A model generated the notes under the pieces. That model had not been told where the DNA came from, made no database searches, and was given only the letters and a program-made list of their open reading frames with translations. Positions 13,570 through 22,008 of a stretch of DNA of 24,633 nucleotides are shown in pieces (the first letter of the stretch is position 1; each line of letters begins with the position of its first letter). Source of the DNA: JAMIFV01 sp035906055 (lineage in GTDB: Bacteria > Pseudomonadota > Alphaproteobacteria > Rickettsiales > JABCZZ01); assembly GCA_035906055.1 (NCBI GenBank), contig JAMIFV010000003.1, positions 1 through 24,633 on the forward strand, in the 5' to 3' direction. The translations under genes were made by a program, and so were the position numbers.

Positions 13570-14727
13570 TTAACCGATTTTCGCCTCAACCTTGACACCT
13601 TTGATTTCCGGGGTTTTTCCGGGGATTGCCCCGCCCATACCAAGCTTCACGTCACCACCATAAGCCATTGTTCCATAGCTACTTTTAATGCCAAAATCAG
13701 GCTTTATCGCAGCGGCAACCTTCTCAGCCGTGGCAGCAGGTGCCGCAGCCGGAGCACCAGCAGCAGGCTGATCTTTATTCATCTGGTTACCTTGCTCTAT
13801 CGCCCGCTGTACTTGCTGGTAAAACTGATTCACCGGCACTCCCTTGTCTTTCACTCTGCCTTCCGGCGCTCTGGCAGCAACTGTCGCAGCCGCTGTTGCT
13901 GCGGCTACTGTGGTTGCAACCGCCTGCTCCTGCTTGGGAGCATCAGGCTTAGGAGCATCGGGTGCAACTATGGGCTCCTGAGGTGCCGCTGCGGCCGCAG
14001 CGGCGGCGCGTGTTACAAAACCACCCTGCGCCTGACGCTGCGCGCCATGCTGAATGGCATGCACAAGCGCTGCATCCCTCGCATTGTTACGGCTGGTGCG
14101 TTTGTGCAGGTCATATGCAGCGGCAGCACTGAACGTTACGGCTACCGCAAGGAATCCTTTGGTCAGCGCACCGCGAACCGAGAAAGATTCGTTCATCTTG
14201 GTGCCCATTATCTTATCACCTGCCCATGCAAGCGGCTTTGCAGCCAGCGCAACCGCACCCAGGGCAACTGCCGATGCTGCACCAAGCGTGCCGATGAATG
14301 CCGCCTTGGTTTTGCCAAAACGCACTTTTTCCTGAACCTGCGCACTGAGATGTTTGCCCTCAAGGCCTTTCATCACCTGATCGGAGATCGCTTGGGCCTG
14401 CTCTTCGCTAAGCGTGCCTTTATGGCCAGCTTCTTTTGCCGCAACAGCACCGAGTTCAGCGGCGCGTTGTATCTGCCCATTCATTGCCCCGGCATGCTTA
14501 CCCTTAAGACCTGCAACCACCGCGATCATCGTTCTTTCGGCTTGAGAGACACCGCCTGCATGGCCACCGATGAACTGCGCGGCGTTTGCTGCTGCGCCCA
14601 TGACAGTGCGCGGCCTACCAATGGGGAAGAGGTCTGAAGCCAGCTCTGCGAGCGCCTGCGTCAGGTTGGGGCGGCCGTTAGGATTAATCATCCCGTTAGG
14701 AACGGTTGCAGTTGCGGTAGCGGCCAT
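13570..14727 (-). CDS. Unknown Ala-rich protein with two membrane segments (first gene of cluster)
   Basis: The 385-aa protein has a soluble N-terminal helical region (residues 20-135) in which the motif GLKGKHAG (73-80) recurs as GLEGKHLS (121-128). Two hydrophobic segments follow at about 142-163 and 188-205, then a basic stretch (LHKRTSRNNARD). An Ala/Pro-rich linker (240-330, including a run of eight alanines) leads to a Gly-rich tail. There is no signal peptide. The paired hydrophobic hairpin resembles that of secreted effectors that insert into host or target membranes, but no family is recognised. AAGGGA precedes the ATG, and a good promoter lies 75-100 bases upstream. Confidence 0.7.
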   Translation of the reverse strand: MAATATATVPNGMINPNGRPNLTQALAELASDLFPIGRPRTVMGAAANAAQFIGGHAGGVSQAERTMIAVVAGLKGKHAGAMNGQIQRAAELGAVAAKEAGHKGTLSEEQAQAISDQVMKGLEGKHLSAQVQEKVRFGKTKAAFIGTLGAASAVALGAVALAAKPLAWAGDKIMGTKMNESFSVRGALTKGFLAVAVTFSAAAAYDLHKRTSRNNARDAALVHAIQHGAQRQAQGGFVTRAAAAAAAAPQEPIVAPDAPKPDAPKQEQAVATTVAAATAAATVAARAPEGRVKDKGVPVNQFYQQVQRAIEQGNQMNKDQPAAGAPAAAPAATAEKVAAAIKPDFGIKSSYGTMAYGGDVKLGMGGAIPGKTPEIKGVKVEAKIG

Positions 14728-14799
14728 ATGCGATCCCTTAAGTATTGTATTTCAATTGAGGTTATTAAAGGCATTCCCTGCCCACGAATCCTCATCCTG

Positions 14800-14845
14800 A
14801 TACTACAAACTACCGCTTGCTTTTTCAAGTTAACATTATGTGACA
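14800..14845 (-). promoter_or_regulatory. Promoter of the four-gene cluster with upstream TGTCACATAAT motif
   Basis: On the minus strand TTGAAA (14828-14823) and TAGTAT (14805-14800) are exactly 17 bp apart. TGTCACATAAT (14845-14835) sits 6 bp upstream of the -35. Another TGTGACA lies at 14861-14867. Predicted 5' leader about 65 bases. Confidence 0.55.
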
Positions 14846-14897
14846 GTTTTATGTCAAGATTGTGACAAAAAAGGCTTTTTCACCTTTACCAAACACA

Positions 14898-14924
14898 GGA
14901 AAAGCGGCGTATGGCCGCTTTTCC
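14898..14924 (-). terminator. Intrinsic terminator after virB9
   Basis: GGAAAAGCGGC and GCCGCTTTTCC form a perfect 11-bp stem with a five-base loop, 23 bases after the virB9 stop. The T residues are partly inside the stem. It separates virB8-virB9 from the gene cluster further left. Confidence 0.75.
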
Positions 14925-14946
14925 ATCAATACCAAGTAAATCCGGG

Positions 14947-15831
14947 TTATTTTACCGTGCTGCCACTGCGGTGGCTGGAGGACGATTCACCGGAAGCGCC
15001 GCCGGATTTAAGCCAGCCGCCCTGATTTTCCGAGCTGTCCCTGAAGCCCTTATTGCCCCAGGCTTCGTTAAATACGCATACCACATCTTTGCCAAGGCGC
15101 AGCGTGTAACGGCCCGATACGCGCTCGATCACGATGTAATTGCCGCGCGTGCGGTAGTTGACGAGCTCCTCACTTCCGTCGCTGAGCACGCGGAAGAACG
15201 CGGGCACGTCTGCGTTGGTGCCGCGGAATTCGAAGAAGGTGAATTCGCCATCGTCGAAGATACGGATGGGGGAAATATCTTCGGAACCCGAGATGGAATA
15301 CCTGAAATTATACTTGCCGAGATCGTCGTTTTCCAGATCGGGGACGCCTTCGGTGGAAGAGATGCCTACCACGCCAACATCGCCTTCATCGGGATAAACG
15401 AAACGCAGGATGAAGGTCAGGCGCTTGTCGTCGATGTTCTTCACTTCGTCCGCATGCAGCTCGAACAGGTAGGTGCGCTTGGTGGTCACCAGCGTCATGT
15501 TGGTGGTGATCTCCAGATCAGACGGCTTGATATAAAGCTTGTTGCCCGAAGGGTTCATCTTCCAGCCGGTATTGTCTCCCATGAGGATGGTCTGGATGAC
15601 CTCATCCGGACCGAACTCGATCGTGGTCTGATAGCGCAGGTACCCGGTATATTTGAACACCTGGTCAGGCGCGTAGACGATGGTCTTCACCCTCGGGTCG
15701 GAAGCAAGCGGAATAGGTTCGATATTAGCACTGGCAGCACAGGGCATCACGGTGATGCCAAGCCCCGCAAGCAGGACGAACGCTGATCTGCGCAATGCCG
15801 GAATAAAAAATTTTCTGATCGCTGACATCAT
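14947..15831 (-). CDS. virB9: Type IV secretion protein VirB9
   Basis: The 294-aa product has a Sec signal peptide (residues 1-35, cleavage after AASA) and the VirB9/TrbG/CagX fold. The N-terminal domain has ASDPRVKTIVYAPDQVFKYT; the central part has TTNMTLVTTKRTYLFELHA; and the C-terminal beta-domain has FRFSI-type strands (KYNFRYSISG), FDDGEFTFFEFRG and NYIVIERVSGRYTLRLG. VirB9 forms the outer-membrane core complex of P-type T4SS with VirB7 and VirB10. A Ser/Gly-rich tail follows. It overlaps virB8 by four bases. virB10, virB11 and the ATPases are not in the window. Confidence 0.9.
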   Translation of the reverse strand: MMSAIRKFFIPALRRSAFVLLAGLGITVMPCAASANIEPIPLASDPRVKTIVYAPDQVFKYTGYLRYQTTIEFGPDEVIQTILMGDNTGWKMNPSGNKLYIKPSDLEITTNMTLVTTKRTYLFELHADEVKNIDDKRLTFILRFVYPDEGDVGVVGISSTEGVPDLENDDLGKYNFRYSISGSEDISPIRIFDDGEFTFFEFRGTNADVPAFFRVLSDGSEELVNYRTRGNYIVIERVSGRYTLRLGKDVVCVFNEAWGNKGFRDSSENQGGWLKSGGASGESSSSHRSGSTVK

Positions 15832-16610
15832 TCTAACAACTCTCTAACTTCATAGCCGAATACTACAAATTTCATCGGAGTGATTTTTCTCTTATCACCG
15901 CTAGCCTTGATAGATTGTCCCGTCAAGCCTAAAAGACGGGCAATCCACACGTTTTCGTCGAGACTCTGATCCACGTCGAAATTAGCATACTGGAAGTTCA
16001 GGTCGGCCTGGAACTTGGCGCGCTTGGCTTCACGACCGTCGAATACATTCACCACCGAAGCATAAAAAACAACACGCGCCACGGAGTCCTTGCCCGTAGA
16101 CTGGAACGAGGTGGAAGCGATGGTTATATTTCGCTTGAAGCGGTTGGTATAAATACGATAGGGGCTATAGAGATTCGTTGCGTCCATGTTTTCCTTATAC
16201 TTATCGAACACGCTTTTGGTGCTCTGCGACGCGGTGCTGCGGTAACGCAACTCGTAATTCTCGATATCGTAGGACTCCCTGTTGACTATATAGGTCTTCA
16301 CCAAATGCCGCATGACCGCAAAGTTTTTATCTTCCAACGGCTCGGCCGCAAGCTTCCTGGCAATGGGAAGGTCTGCCCATGCGTCCTGCGAATAGGTGAG
16401 AAATGGCACTTTGACATTTAAGGGAAAAATACTCAGAAACGACTGCATAGCCAGCACGCTGTTAAAAAGCGCCAGCACGATAATGATAATGTAAAAGCTC
16501 CGCTCGGCAATAGGCACGTGATAAATGTCCGAGTACCACTGCCGTGCCTTGCGAATATAAGTGCCGTCTTCCATATCGGCATTCGTCAGCGGAGCGTTAT
16601 CATCAAACAT
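15828..16610 (-). CDS. virB8: Type IV secretion protein VirB8
   Basis: The 260-aa bitopic inner-membrane protein has a short cytoplasmic N-terminus, a transmembrane helix at about 39-60 (FYIIIIVLALFNSVLAMQSF), and a periplasmic VirB8 domain: VPFLTYSQDAW, then AVMRHLVKTYIVNRESYD, then a region with SVFDKYKENMDATN and strands ending FVVFGYEVREL. VirB8 is an assembly factor that contacts VirB9 and VirB10. It is the first gene of a two-gene operon divergent from the giant secreted-protein operon. The ribosome binding site is weak. Confidence 0.88.
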   Translation of the reverse strand: MFDDNAPLTNADMEDGTYIRKARQWYSDIYHVPIAERSFYIIIIVLALFNSVLAMQSFLSIFPLNVKVPFLTYSQDAWADLPIARKLAAEPLEDKNFAVMRHLVKTYIVNRESYDIENYELRYRSTASQSTKSVFDKYKENMDATNLYSPYRIYTNRFKRNITIASTSFQSTGKDSVARVVFYASVVNVFDGREAKRAKFQADLNFQYANFDVDQSLDENVWIARLLGLTGQSIKASGDKRKITPMKFVVFGYEVRELLE

Positions 16611-16645
16611 TTTAAGCCGTAAGTAAAAAATTTGCTTTCCTTATT

Positions 16646-16694
16646 TGTAACAAACTGTCATAAAATTGAAACATAAATATGCTATATTTTTAAT
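16646..16694 (+). promoter_or_regulatory. Candidate operator and promoter of the exported-protein operon
   Basis: TGTAACAAACTGT (16646-16658), identical to the core found before lpxC, is followed after 7 bp by TTGAAA (16666-16671), 17 bp, and TTTAAT (16689-16694). A TATATT at 16683-16688 is an alternative -10 with poor spacing. The site lies in the shared region with virB8, so one regulator could act on both. Confidence 0.4.
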
Positions 16695-16730
16695 GCCTTT
16701 TGCTTATTTCTTTGAAAAATCAGAAATACG

Positions 16731-19700
16731 ATGTTTGTAAACAACCTTAGAAACTCGGGTCTGAAATTCCCGCTTTTTAAGAAAAAAGCAAAGAGTCGCG
16801 GCATGGCGAATATCAGGGCGCTTCTTGTCACAGTGATTGCCGCCACTTTCCTCCATGTTCAGGATGCGCATGCCTTCACCTGGTTTGAGTGGCCCGATCA
16901 GTTCGAGCCCTGTTTCATGCCCACAAAATGCCAAAAGGGGCATAATCAGGTGGCGGAGCAGGACAACGGTTATCATGACATGCTGCAGGGCAGGCGCGGC
17001 CCCATGGCCCCTACGGTCAATGTGTATGAATCCGTAGCGGAAGATTATGCCGCCGGCACGCCTGCGGAGTACCTCACCACAGACCCCGAGTTTATGCCGT
17101 ATACCGGCGTAACGGGCCCCTACCGTTACGGCATTGCGGGCACAACCAGTTACGCCCCCGGCACAGCTGCGGTTTCGCCGAACCCTCCCACCTACCCTGT
17201 AAACCCGCAGCTTGACTATGGTGTTCAGGGAGCAATGACACGCTTTAAACCCGATGTTACAGGCGGCAAGCATATATTCATGCCGCCGAAGAATACGCCG
17301 GCAGAATCACTGGTGGACATGTTTCCATGGCTCTACATGGACGTACATCCATACGCGCAAAACCTGCTTTACAGGGGTACCGGCAACAATACGGGTGCCG
17401 ATGTCAACAATCCCATGAACCTTAATATCGAAGGCAGCAGCTATAATCTTTCGCCCTCCAATGCGGAAGAATATGGCAGCCTCGATAACCCTGCAAAGGT
17501 AGAAGAGCAAGAACTCAACAGGCACAAATGCCTCAAGCTGCGCTTCAGGGAAAACAAATGCAGGTTCCTCGGCATGAATATGGATCTCCTTTCGGACACG
17601 ATAGGCGACTGGCTGGATGAAGACGGGTACATCAGCAGGTCGCCGGCATTATTTGCACGCCTTAACATGGACAGTTGCACGAACCAGGTCATCATACCGA
17701 TGGGCCTCAATCCCAACTACGTATTCAATGACGAACTCAGGCGGCGTGACTCCGCCTATAATGAGAACTGGTGCCAGCCCTTCAGGACCAAACCCATCGA
17801 CTGTTACCGTAACAGGCTGTCATCAAGCGGCGATTGCCTTACCGACAAGGGATCAAGGGACGGCCGCCTGTACGACTACAGGGCATGGGGTTATCTGCGC
17901 TTCGCATGGAAGAGCGTGCTCAGAAGCCCTTACACTCCCAGCGGCGGCGGCGGCCTTTATTATGGCGGCCAGATGGGTATCGGCATGCCCCCATACCTAA
18001 CCCAGACCACGTTCAATCAGGCCGCAGGCATACCTGCGCTTACCCTGCAGTTCCCCGGCACTCTGGAACTTGTAAAAGACGTGCCTAATTCATATCCTGC
18101 CGCCGTTACGGGAGCGAGTATTCCCGGTGAAGAAGCTTATGGCGATCCTTTCATGCCCCTGTTCCCGGGCGGATCGGTCGGCCCTATCGGGGCGATGGTA
18201 TCTTATATCGGCACCTATGGCGGCGCGCTGACCCTCGTCAACGACCTTGCCCGTCAGCCTTATGAGCGCATCTGGGATCCCACCCACCCTTATTCACCCC
18301 GCTGGGATTTCAGGGGTACGGACAGGCTTTTCTCGGCGCTGGCGCGCCTGAGTGAGCCGCCGGTGACGGGCATGGGTTACACTTCCAGCACCAGCACTTG
18401 TATCGTGCGCTGCGCTGCGGTGCCTGTGGATATTCTCAGCTTCAGGTTGCTGGCGTTCAGCGCCTGTATCGGTTGCCGTATAAACCAGAACGCCGCAGCG
18501 TTCTGGGTGCAAACGATCTACATGATGAGCGACGTGGAAGTAAGTCTTTACGGTGTCAGCGTCACCTGCGTGGGCGTGCAACAGGATCGCGCTGTTGAGA
18601 ACTCGCTCAAGAACAGGGTGCTCGGCCCACTCACTGGCTGGATCGGGCAGATAGCCATACCCGGGGTTACACACGGGCGATTGGATGACAACGCCGGCGA
18701 GACAATACGTTTGAATTTATGGGGGATCAGGATCACCATTCCCACACAGATCGCCGGCGGATGCCATTACTATATCGCCCCGCCCATGTTCCAGAAATCC
18801 AACAACCACAACACGGCGGTCCGCATGATGATCGACAACCATGATGGCCCGCAGCGTAACAACTACGACTCCCTCTGGCCAATCTGCAGCACCATGTATG
18901 ATTTCAAGGACTCGTTGCTCAACGTTGCGTCCTGCGCGATGTGCACTATCATCAGCGGCGACAGCGATGTATTTAACGGTATCCGCAACTGTTGTGACGA
19001 CGTGGCGCATGCCGTCGCACCGATCAACACGCTCAAGATACGCAATACGCGCTTCAATCCGGGACTGGTGCCGACACCTGAAGGCTACTCGTTTAAGGAA
19101 TACTGGAGCTTTAGGGACGATACCAGGGTATCCCCCTACTCTCCCGCATCCGACGAATCGGTGCTGCAGACTACAGACGATGATGGTAATACGGGCGACT
19201 ACATCAGCTCGCACATGCCGTATATGCGCTGGTGGGATACGGGCACCGCGGCAGGCGGCGGCACTAACTGGAACGGCATCAACGATTATAACCCCGATCT
19301 GGATTGCGGCCGTTACGACACCATCGTTGGCGTTGGCACTGAAGACTGGGAAGGTGATGAAACCAAGACCGATCCCCCCGCGCCTTCGTATAATGCCACG
19401 CCGGATGACCCACGCTATGTCTATGACATGGTGAAGAACAACGCCGCCAAATACTGCCGATACGGTGGCAACGGTTTCGCCATCGACGCAGACACCGGCG
19501 TACCGCTTAGCGGAGAAGCCATTACCAATATTCTCGTAGCGTTTGGCACCACTGCGACCGGTATCCAGTATATTGAAGACTTTCTCGGCGTAAGTCTCAG
19601 TGAGATAGGCCTACCTCCCTACTACAGATGCATCAGGTTGCGCACGTTCGACATCGCGCACAGGAAGCTCGGCGGCGACGCAATGACCAGCTGGCTTGAG

Positions 19701-20999
19701 CTCAAGCTTTACCAGATGCGCGCCATTCAGCGTGGCCTGAACTGCCTGCCGCAATATGAGAAGTTCCATAAACCTTATGGCTCTGAAGAATTTACCCTCA
19801 ACGCATTGGGCGCGTCTTATAATGCTCCCATTCTCCTTAACCGCAGCGCCGTTAATAACGCTGACGCCATGGATCCTGCGAAAGGTCCGGAACAAGGTTA
19901 TTATAAACTTCCTTATGCCGGCGCGCCTACTTCCAACCCGCCACGCCTGCCCAGTACCGGATCAGGACCCGACATCACGCCGCAATCCAACTATATGACC
20001 GGTTCCGGCGGTGACGCATTCGAAATGCAGAACATCGCCTGGCCCCTGGCATGGAGGGGGTATATCAGTGAAACGGATTGCAAACTCGCATTCCCGAATT
20101 TTGCCGGCGACGGTATGGCGTTTGGCAGCGCGACCGGTTACTTATCGTTTTTTAGTCCCGGCTTTACACTCACCGCGCCTTGCGGCACCACGCTCACTGG
20201 CTGGGCAGTTTCCGGCTGGACGATCCCCGGCATCGCAAGCCCCCTTGGCAACGTTCCAGGCCCGCCCTTCCCGAACCCCTCTAGCAAGCCTATTCCTGCT
20301 CCTGCGGGCTACGGATTCCCACGGCTGTGGCCCTTTATGCCTGGCGGCCTTGACAGGGCGGAGATCGGCGACATCGTTTACCTGACACATGAAGACATGA
20401 ATTACGCCCTGGCGGTAACCTATATCAACCAGATAATGGGATGGGGCAATACCAGCTATTATACCGGCGGCATGCCCTATGCGGCGGTGGTGGTGGGCAC
20501 ACACACGACATGGGAAGCAAAGGATGGCTCTACGCGTGCGCCGGTCGACACGCCCAGCGATTGCCCACCCAATGAAATGAATTGTTTCACCAGATGCGAA
20601 GCGTCGGTTACGCTGGCAGAAGTTAACAACGGCAAGTTCCCCGACGTGTGCGGCAATACGGATATGTATGGTTATGGCCAGAACCGTATCATTTATAAAG
20701 AATGGCTGCCCCAGCAGGTGATGGACTACGTCTTCCCGGATGGCATCGTGGTAACCGACACCTGCGGCCACAGTTACACAACGCAGCGTCCTTCCTTCCA
20801 GACGCTCCTGGTTGAAGATCATGACGGAAACACACATATCAACTGGGGCAGGTTTAACAGCAATTACGGCTCATGCTCCGACCCCCGCATGGGACAATGC
20901 ACGTATGCCGACATAGGCCTGGGCGCCGTCAATGGAGACTCCGTCAATCTGTGGGACCACTTCAGGATATACCGCCCGCTATGGGATATACGCGAATAA
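16731..20999 (+). CDS. Giant Sec-exported cysteine-containing protein of unknown family (1422 aa)
   Basis: The product has a Sec signal peptide: a basic n-region, then ANIRALLVTVIAATFLHVQD and AHA just before FTWFEW (cleavage near residue 48 if the start is 16731). An ATG at 16803 would give a compact 24-residue signal and is an alternative start. The mature part has about 30 cysteines, concentrated in pairs such as CIVRC and CIGC (around 557-580) and ASCAMC and NCCDD (around 735-755). It is rich in Tyr, Trp, Pro, Gly and Asn, and shows no clear transmembrane helix after the signal. It should therefore be a disulfide-bonded periplasmic or extracellular protein. I recognise no family; weak likeness to Cys-rich conjugation proteins (TraN/TraU type) is only of composition. 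It heads a four-ORF operon divergent from virB8. Confidence 0.85.
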   Translation: MFVNNLRNSGLKFPLFKKKAKSRGMANIRALLVTVIAATFLHVQDAHAFTWFEWPDQFEPCFMPTKCQKGHNQVAEQDNGYHDMLQGRRGPMAPTVNVYESVAEDYAAGTPAEYLTTDPEFMPYTGVTGPYRYGIAGTTSYAPGTAAVSPNPPTYPVNPQLDYGVQGAMTRFKPDVTGGKHIFMPPKNTPAESLVDMFPWLYMDVHPYAQNLLYRGTGNNTGADVNNPMNLNIEGSSYNLSPSNAEEYGSLDNPAKVEEQELNRHKCLKLRFRENKCRFLGMNMDLLSDTIGDWLDEDGYISRSPALFARLNMDSCTNQVIIPMGLNPNYVFNDELRRRDSAYNENWCQPFRTKPIDCYRNRLSSSGDCLTDKGSRDGRLYDYRAWGYLRFAWKSVLRSPYTPSGGGGLYYGGQMGIGMPPYLTQTTFNQAAGIPALTLQFPGTLELVKDVPNSYPAAVTGASIPGEEAYGDPFMPLFPGGSVGPIGAMVSYIGTYGGALTLVNDLARQPYERIWDPTHPYSPRWDFRGTDRLFSALARLSEPPVTGMGYTSSTSTCIVRCAAVPVDILSFRLLAFSACIGCRINQNAAAFWVQTIYMMSDVEVSLYGVSVTCVGVQQDRAVENSLKNRVLGPLTGWIGQIAIPGVTHGRLDDNAGETIRLNLWGIRITIPTQIAGGCHYYIAPPMFQKSNNHNTAVRMMIDNHDGPQRNNYDSLWPICSTMYDFKDSLLNVASCAMCTIISGDSDVFNGIRNCCDDVAHAVAPINTLKIRNTRFNPGLVPTPEGYSFKEYWSFRDDTRVSPYSPASDESVLQTTDDDGNTGDYISSHMPYMRWWDTGTAAGGGTNWNGINDYNPDLDCGRYDTIVGVGTEDWEGDETKTDPPAPSYNATPDDPRYVYDMVKNNAAKYCRYGGNGFAIDADTGVPLSGEAITNILVAFGTTATGIQYIEDFLGVSLSEIGLPPYYRCIRLRTFDIAHRKLGGDAMTSWLELKLYQMRAIQRGLNCLPQYEKFHKPYGSEEFTLNALGASYNAPILLNRSAVNNADAMDPAKGPEQGYYKLPYAGAPTSNPPRLPSTGSGPDITPQSNYMTGSGGDAFEMQNIAWPLAWRGYISETDCKLAFPNFAGDGMAFGSATGYLSFFSPGFTLTAPCGTTLTGWAVSGWTIPGIASPLGNVPGPPFPNPSSKPIPAPAGYGFPRLWPFMPGGLDRAEIGDIVYLTHEDMNYALAVTYINQIMGWGNTSYYTGGMPYAAVVVGTHTTWEAKDGSTRAPVDTPSDCPPNEMNCFTRCEASVTLAEVNNGKFPDVCGNTDMYGYGQNRIIYKEWLPQQVMDYVFPDGIVVTDTCGHSYTTQRPSFQTLLVEDHDGNTHINWGRFNSNYGSCSDPRMGQCTYADIGLGAVNGDSVNLWDHFRIYRPLWDIRE

Positions 21000-21014
21000 A
21001 AGGGAGCGACAAGG

Positions 21015-21782
21015 ATGAAACGCCGCAGCTTTTTCTTTAATGCGAAAACGGGAGTTGCGGTTATCGCGCTCATCGTGAGCAACCCGGCACCTTTATTCGC
21101 CGCGGCTGCGCCGCCGACCTGTGCCCCGCTTAAACCAAGCCCTGTCGCGCCGGGCTGCACCGGCACGTACCATTTTTGGTCCGAGTACGATGACGAATGC
21201 TGCGATTCTGCAATCTGCACAGCCGCCATGGCGGGCGAGGCCCATTGGGGGTTTGGCAATTGCGTACCCGCCCCTACGGTCGCTCCGGGATATTGTTATG
21301 TATATTCCGGCAAACAATTTTGTGACGATAATCTCACTATTCCCGGGAATGTGAATCCCCAAGCTTGCACCATCGCCGGTGCAGAATCCATAAACTGCTG
21401 CTGGAACACCATCCCGCCTAATTCATGCCATACGCTGGAAAACCCCGCCGCAACGCCCGCGCCCACGCCAGCGCCGGTGTGCGGCCCGGCACCGTCACAC
21501 CCCTCCTGCGCGCCACCCGCCGACCGGTATGACGCGGATAATACCGCATGTTGCACCGGCAGTACGTGCGTGTATCCCTCACCCGGCTATCCTGTCGCCA
21601 AATTGCAATTCTCCGGCTGCACGCCTATTCCCGCACCTGCCCCCGGGCCCGCCCCCGCCCCCGCACCAGTTCCGGCTCCATCACCTGTAGGCGCCCCTGT
21701 TCCCAGTCCCACTCTTAAGCCGGCACCGTCGGCAGGAATCGGTTGCCGTATCCTTGGAGGTAACGAATACTGTACGCGATGA
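21015..21782 (+). CDS. Exported Cys/Pro-rich protein with repeated CC-x-C modules (255 aa)
   Basis: A Sec signal peptide (residues 1-30, ending near PLFAAA) precedes a mature part with 20 cysteines. Three modules share the pattern CC followed after four to seven residues by C: DECCDSAIC, INCCWNTIPPNSC and TACCTGSTC. Linkers are Ala/Pro-rich, including a PAPAPGPAPAPAPVPAPSP tract typical of rigid extracellular spacers. The tail SAGIGCRILGGNEYCTR resembles the tail of the next small ORF. A strong AAGGGAG ribosome binding site follows the giant gene by a 15-base gap. The stop overlaps the next start (ATGA). No family recognised; a cell-surface or extracellular protein is likely. Confidence 0.85.
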   Translation: MKRRSFFFNAKTGVAVIALIVSNPAPLFAAAAPPTCAPLKPSPVAPGCTGTYHFWSEYDDECCDSAICTAAMAGEAHWGFGNCVPAPTVAPGYCYVYSGKQFCDDNLTIPGNVNPQACTIAGAESINCCWNTIPPNSCHTLENPAATPAPTPAPVCGPAPSHPSCAPPADRYDADNTACCTGSTCVYPSPGYPVAKLQFSGCTPIPAPAPGPAPAPAPVPAPSPVGAPVPSPTLKPAPSAGIGCRILGGNEYCTR

Positions 21783-22008
21783 GCACCAGACGGTTAGTCT
21801 TCAACTTGAAAGCCTCGGCGGCAATGCTGGCGCTGTTTTGTGCGATAAGAAGCTACGATGCGATGGCACCTTCTGCGGGTGATGGTTGCATTACATCTGG
21901 AGGTAACGTATACTATACGCCATGAGCACCACACGGTTAGTTTTCAACCTTAAAGCCTCGGCGGCAACGCTGGCGCTGCTTTGCGCGGTCAGCAGCCACG
22001 ATGCGATG
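21723..22008 (+). repeat. Tandem duplication of a 143-bp gene junction
   Basis: 21723-21865 and 21866-22008 are about 80% identical by eye, with a constant offset of 143 bp and no gaps. Each unit contains the 3' end of one secreted-protein gene, an ATGA stop/start overlap, and the signal-peptide part of the next. The duplication created the 48-codon ORF between the two large genes. Confidence 0.85.
21779..21925 (+). CDS. 48-aa chimeric exported peptide made by junction duplication
   Basis: The ORF overlaps both neighbours by ATGA. Residues 1-30 (MSTRRLVFNLKASAAMLALF, then CAIRSYDAMA) match the signal peptide of the following 816-aa protein at 24 of 30 positions. Residues 31-48 (PSAGDGCITSGGNVYYTP) match the C-terminal end of the preceding 255-aa protein (pattern SAGxGCxxxGGNxYxT). 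If processed after AMA the mature peptide would be only 18 residues. The frame stayed open through considerable divergence, so it may be translated, either as a peptide or simply to keep translation coupled. It may also be a harmless relic. Confidence 0.6.
   Translation: MSTRRLVFNLKASAAMLALFCAIRSYDAMAPSAGDGCITSGGNVYYTP

Noticed and set aside
13792..14637. Long plus-strand open frame opposite the 385-aa gene
   Set aside because: It looks like a shadow of the Ala-rich minus-strand gene: high Arg/Cys/Leu content, no start signals and no coherent domains.
14911..15786. Plus-strand open frame of 291 codons opposite virB9
   Set aside because: VirB9 on the minus strand is a clear family member with a signal peptide; the opposite frame is its shadow.
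16731..20999. VirB6-like or DotA-like identity for the 1422-aa protein
   Set aside because: Those proteins have several transmembrane helices; here only the signal peptide is strongly hydrophobic.
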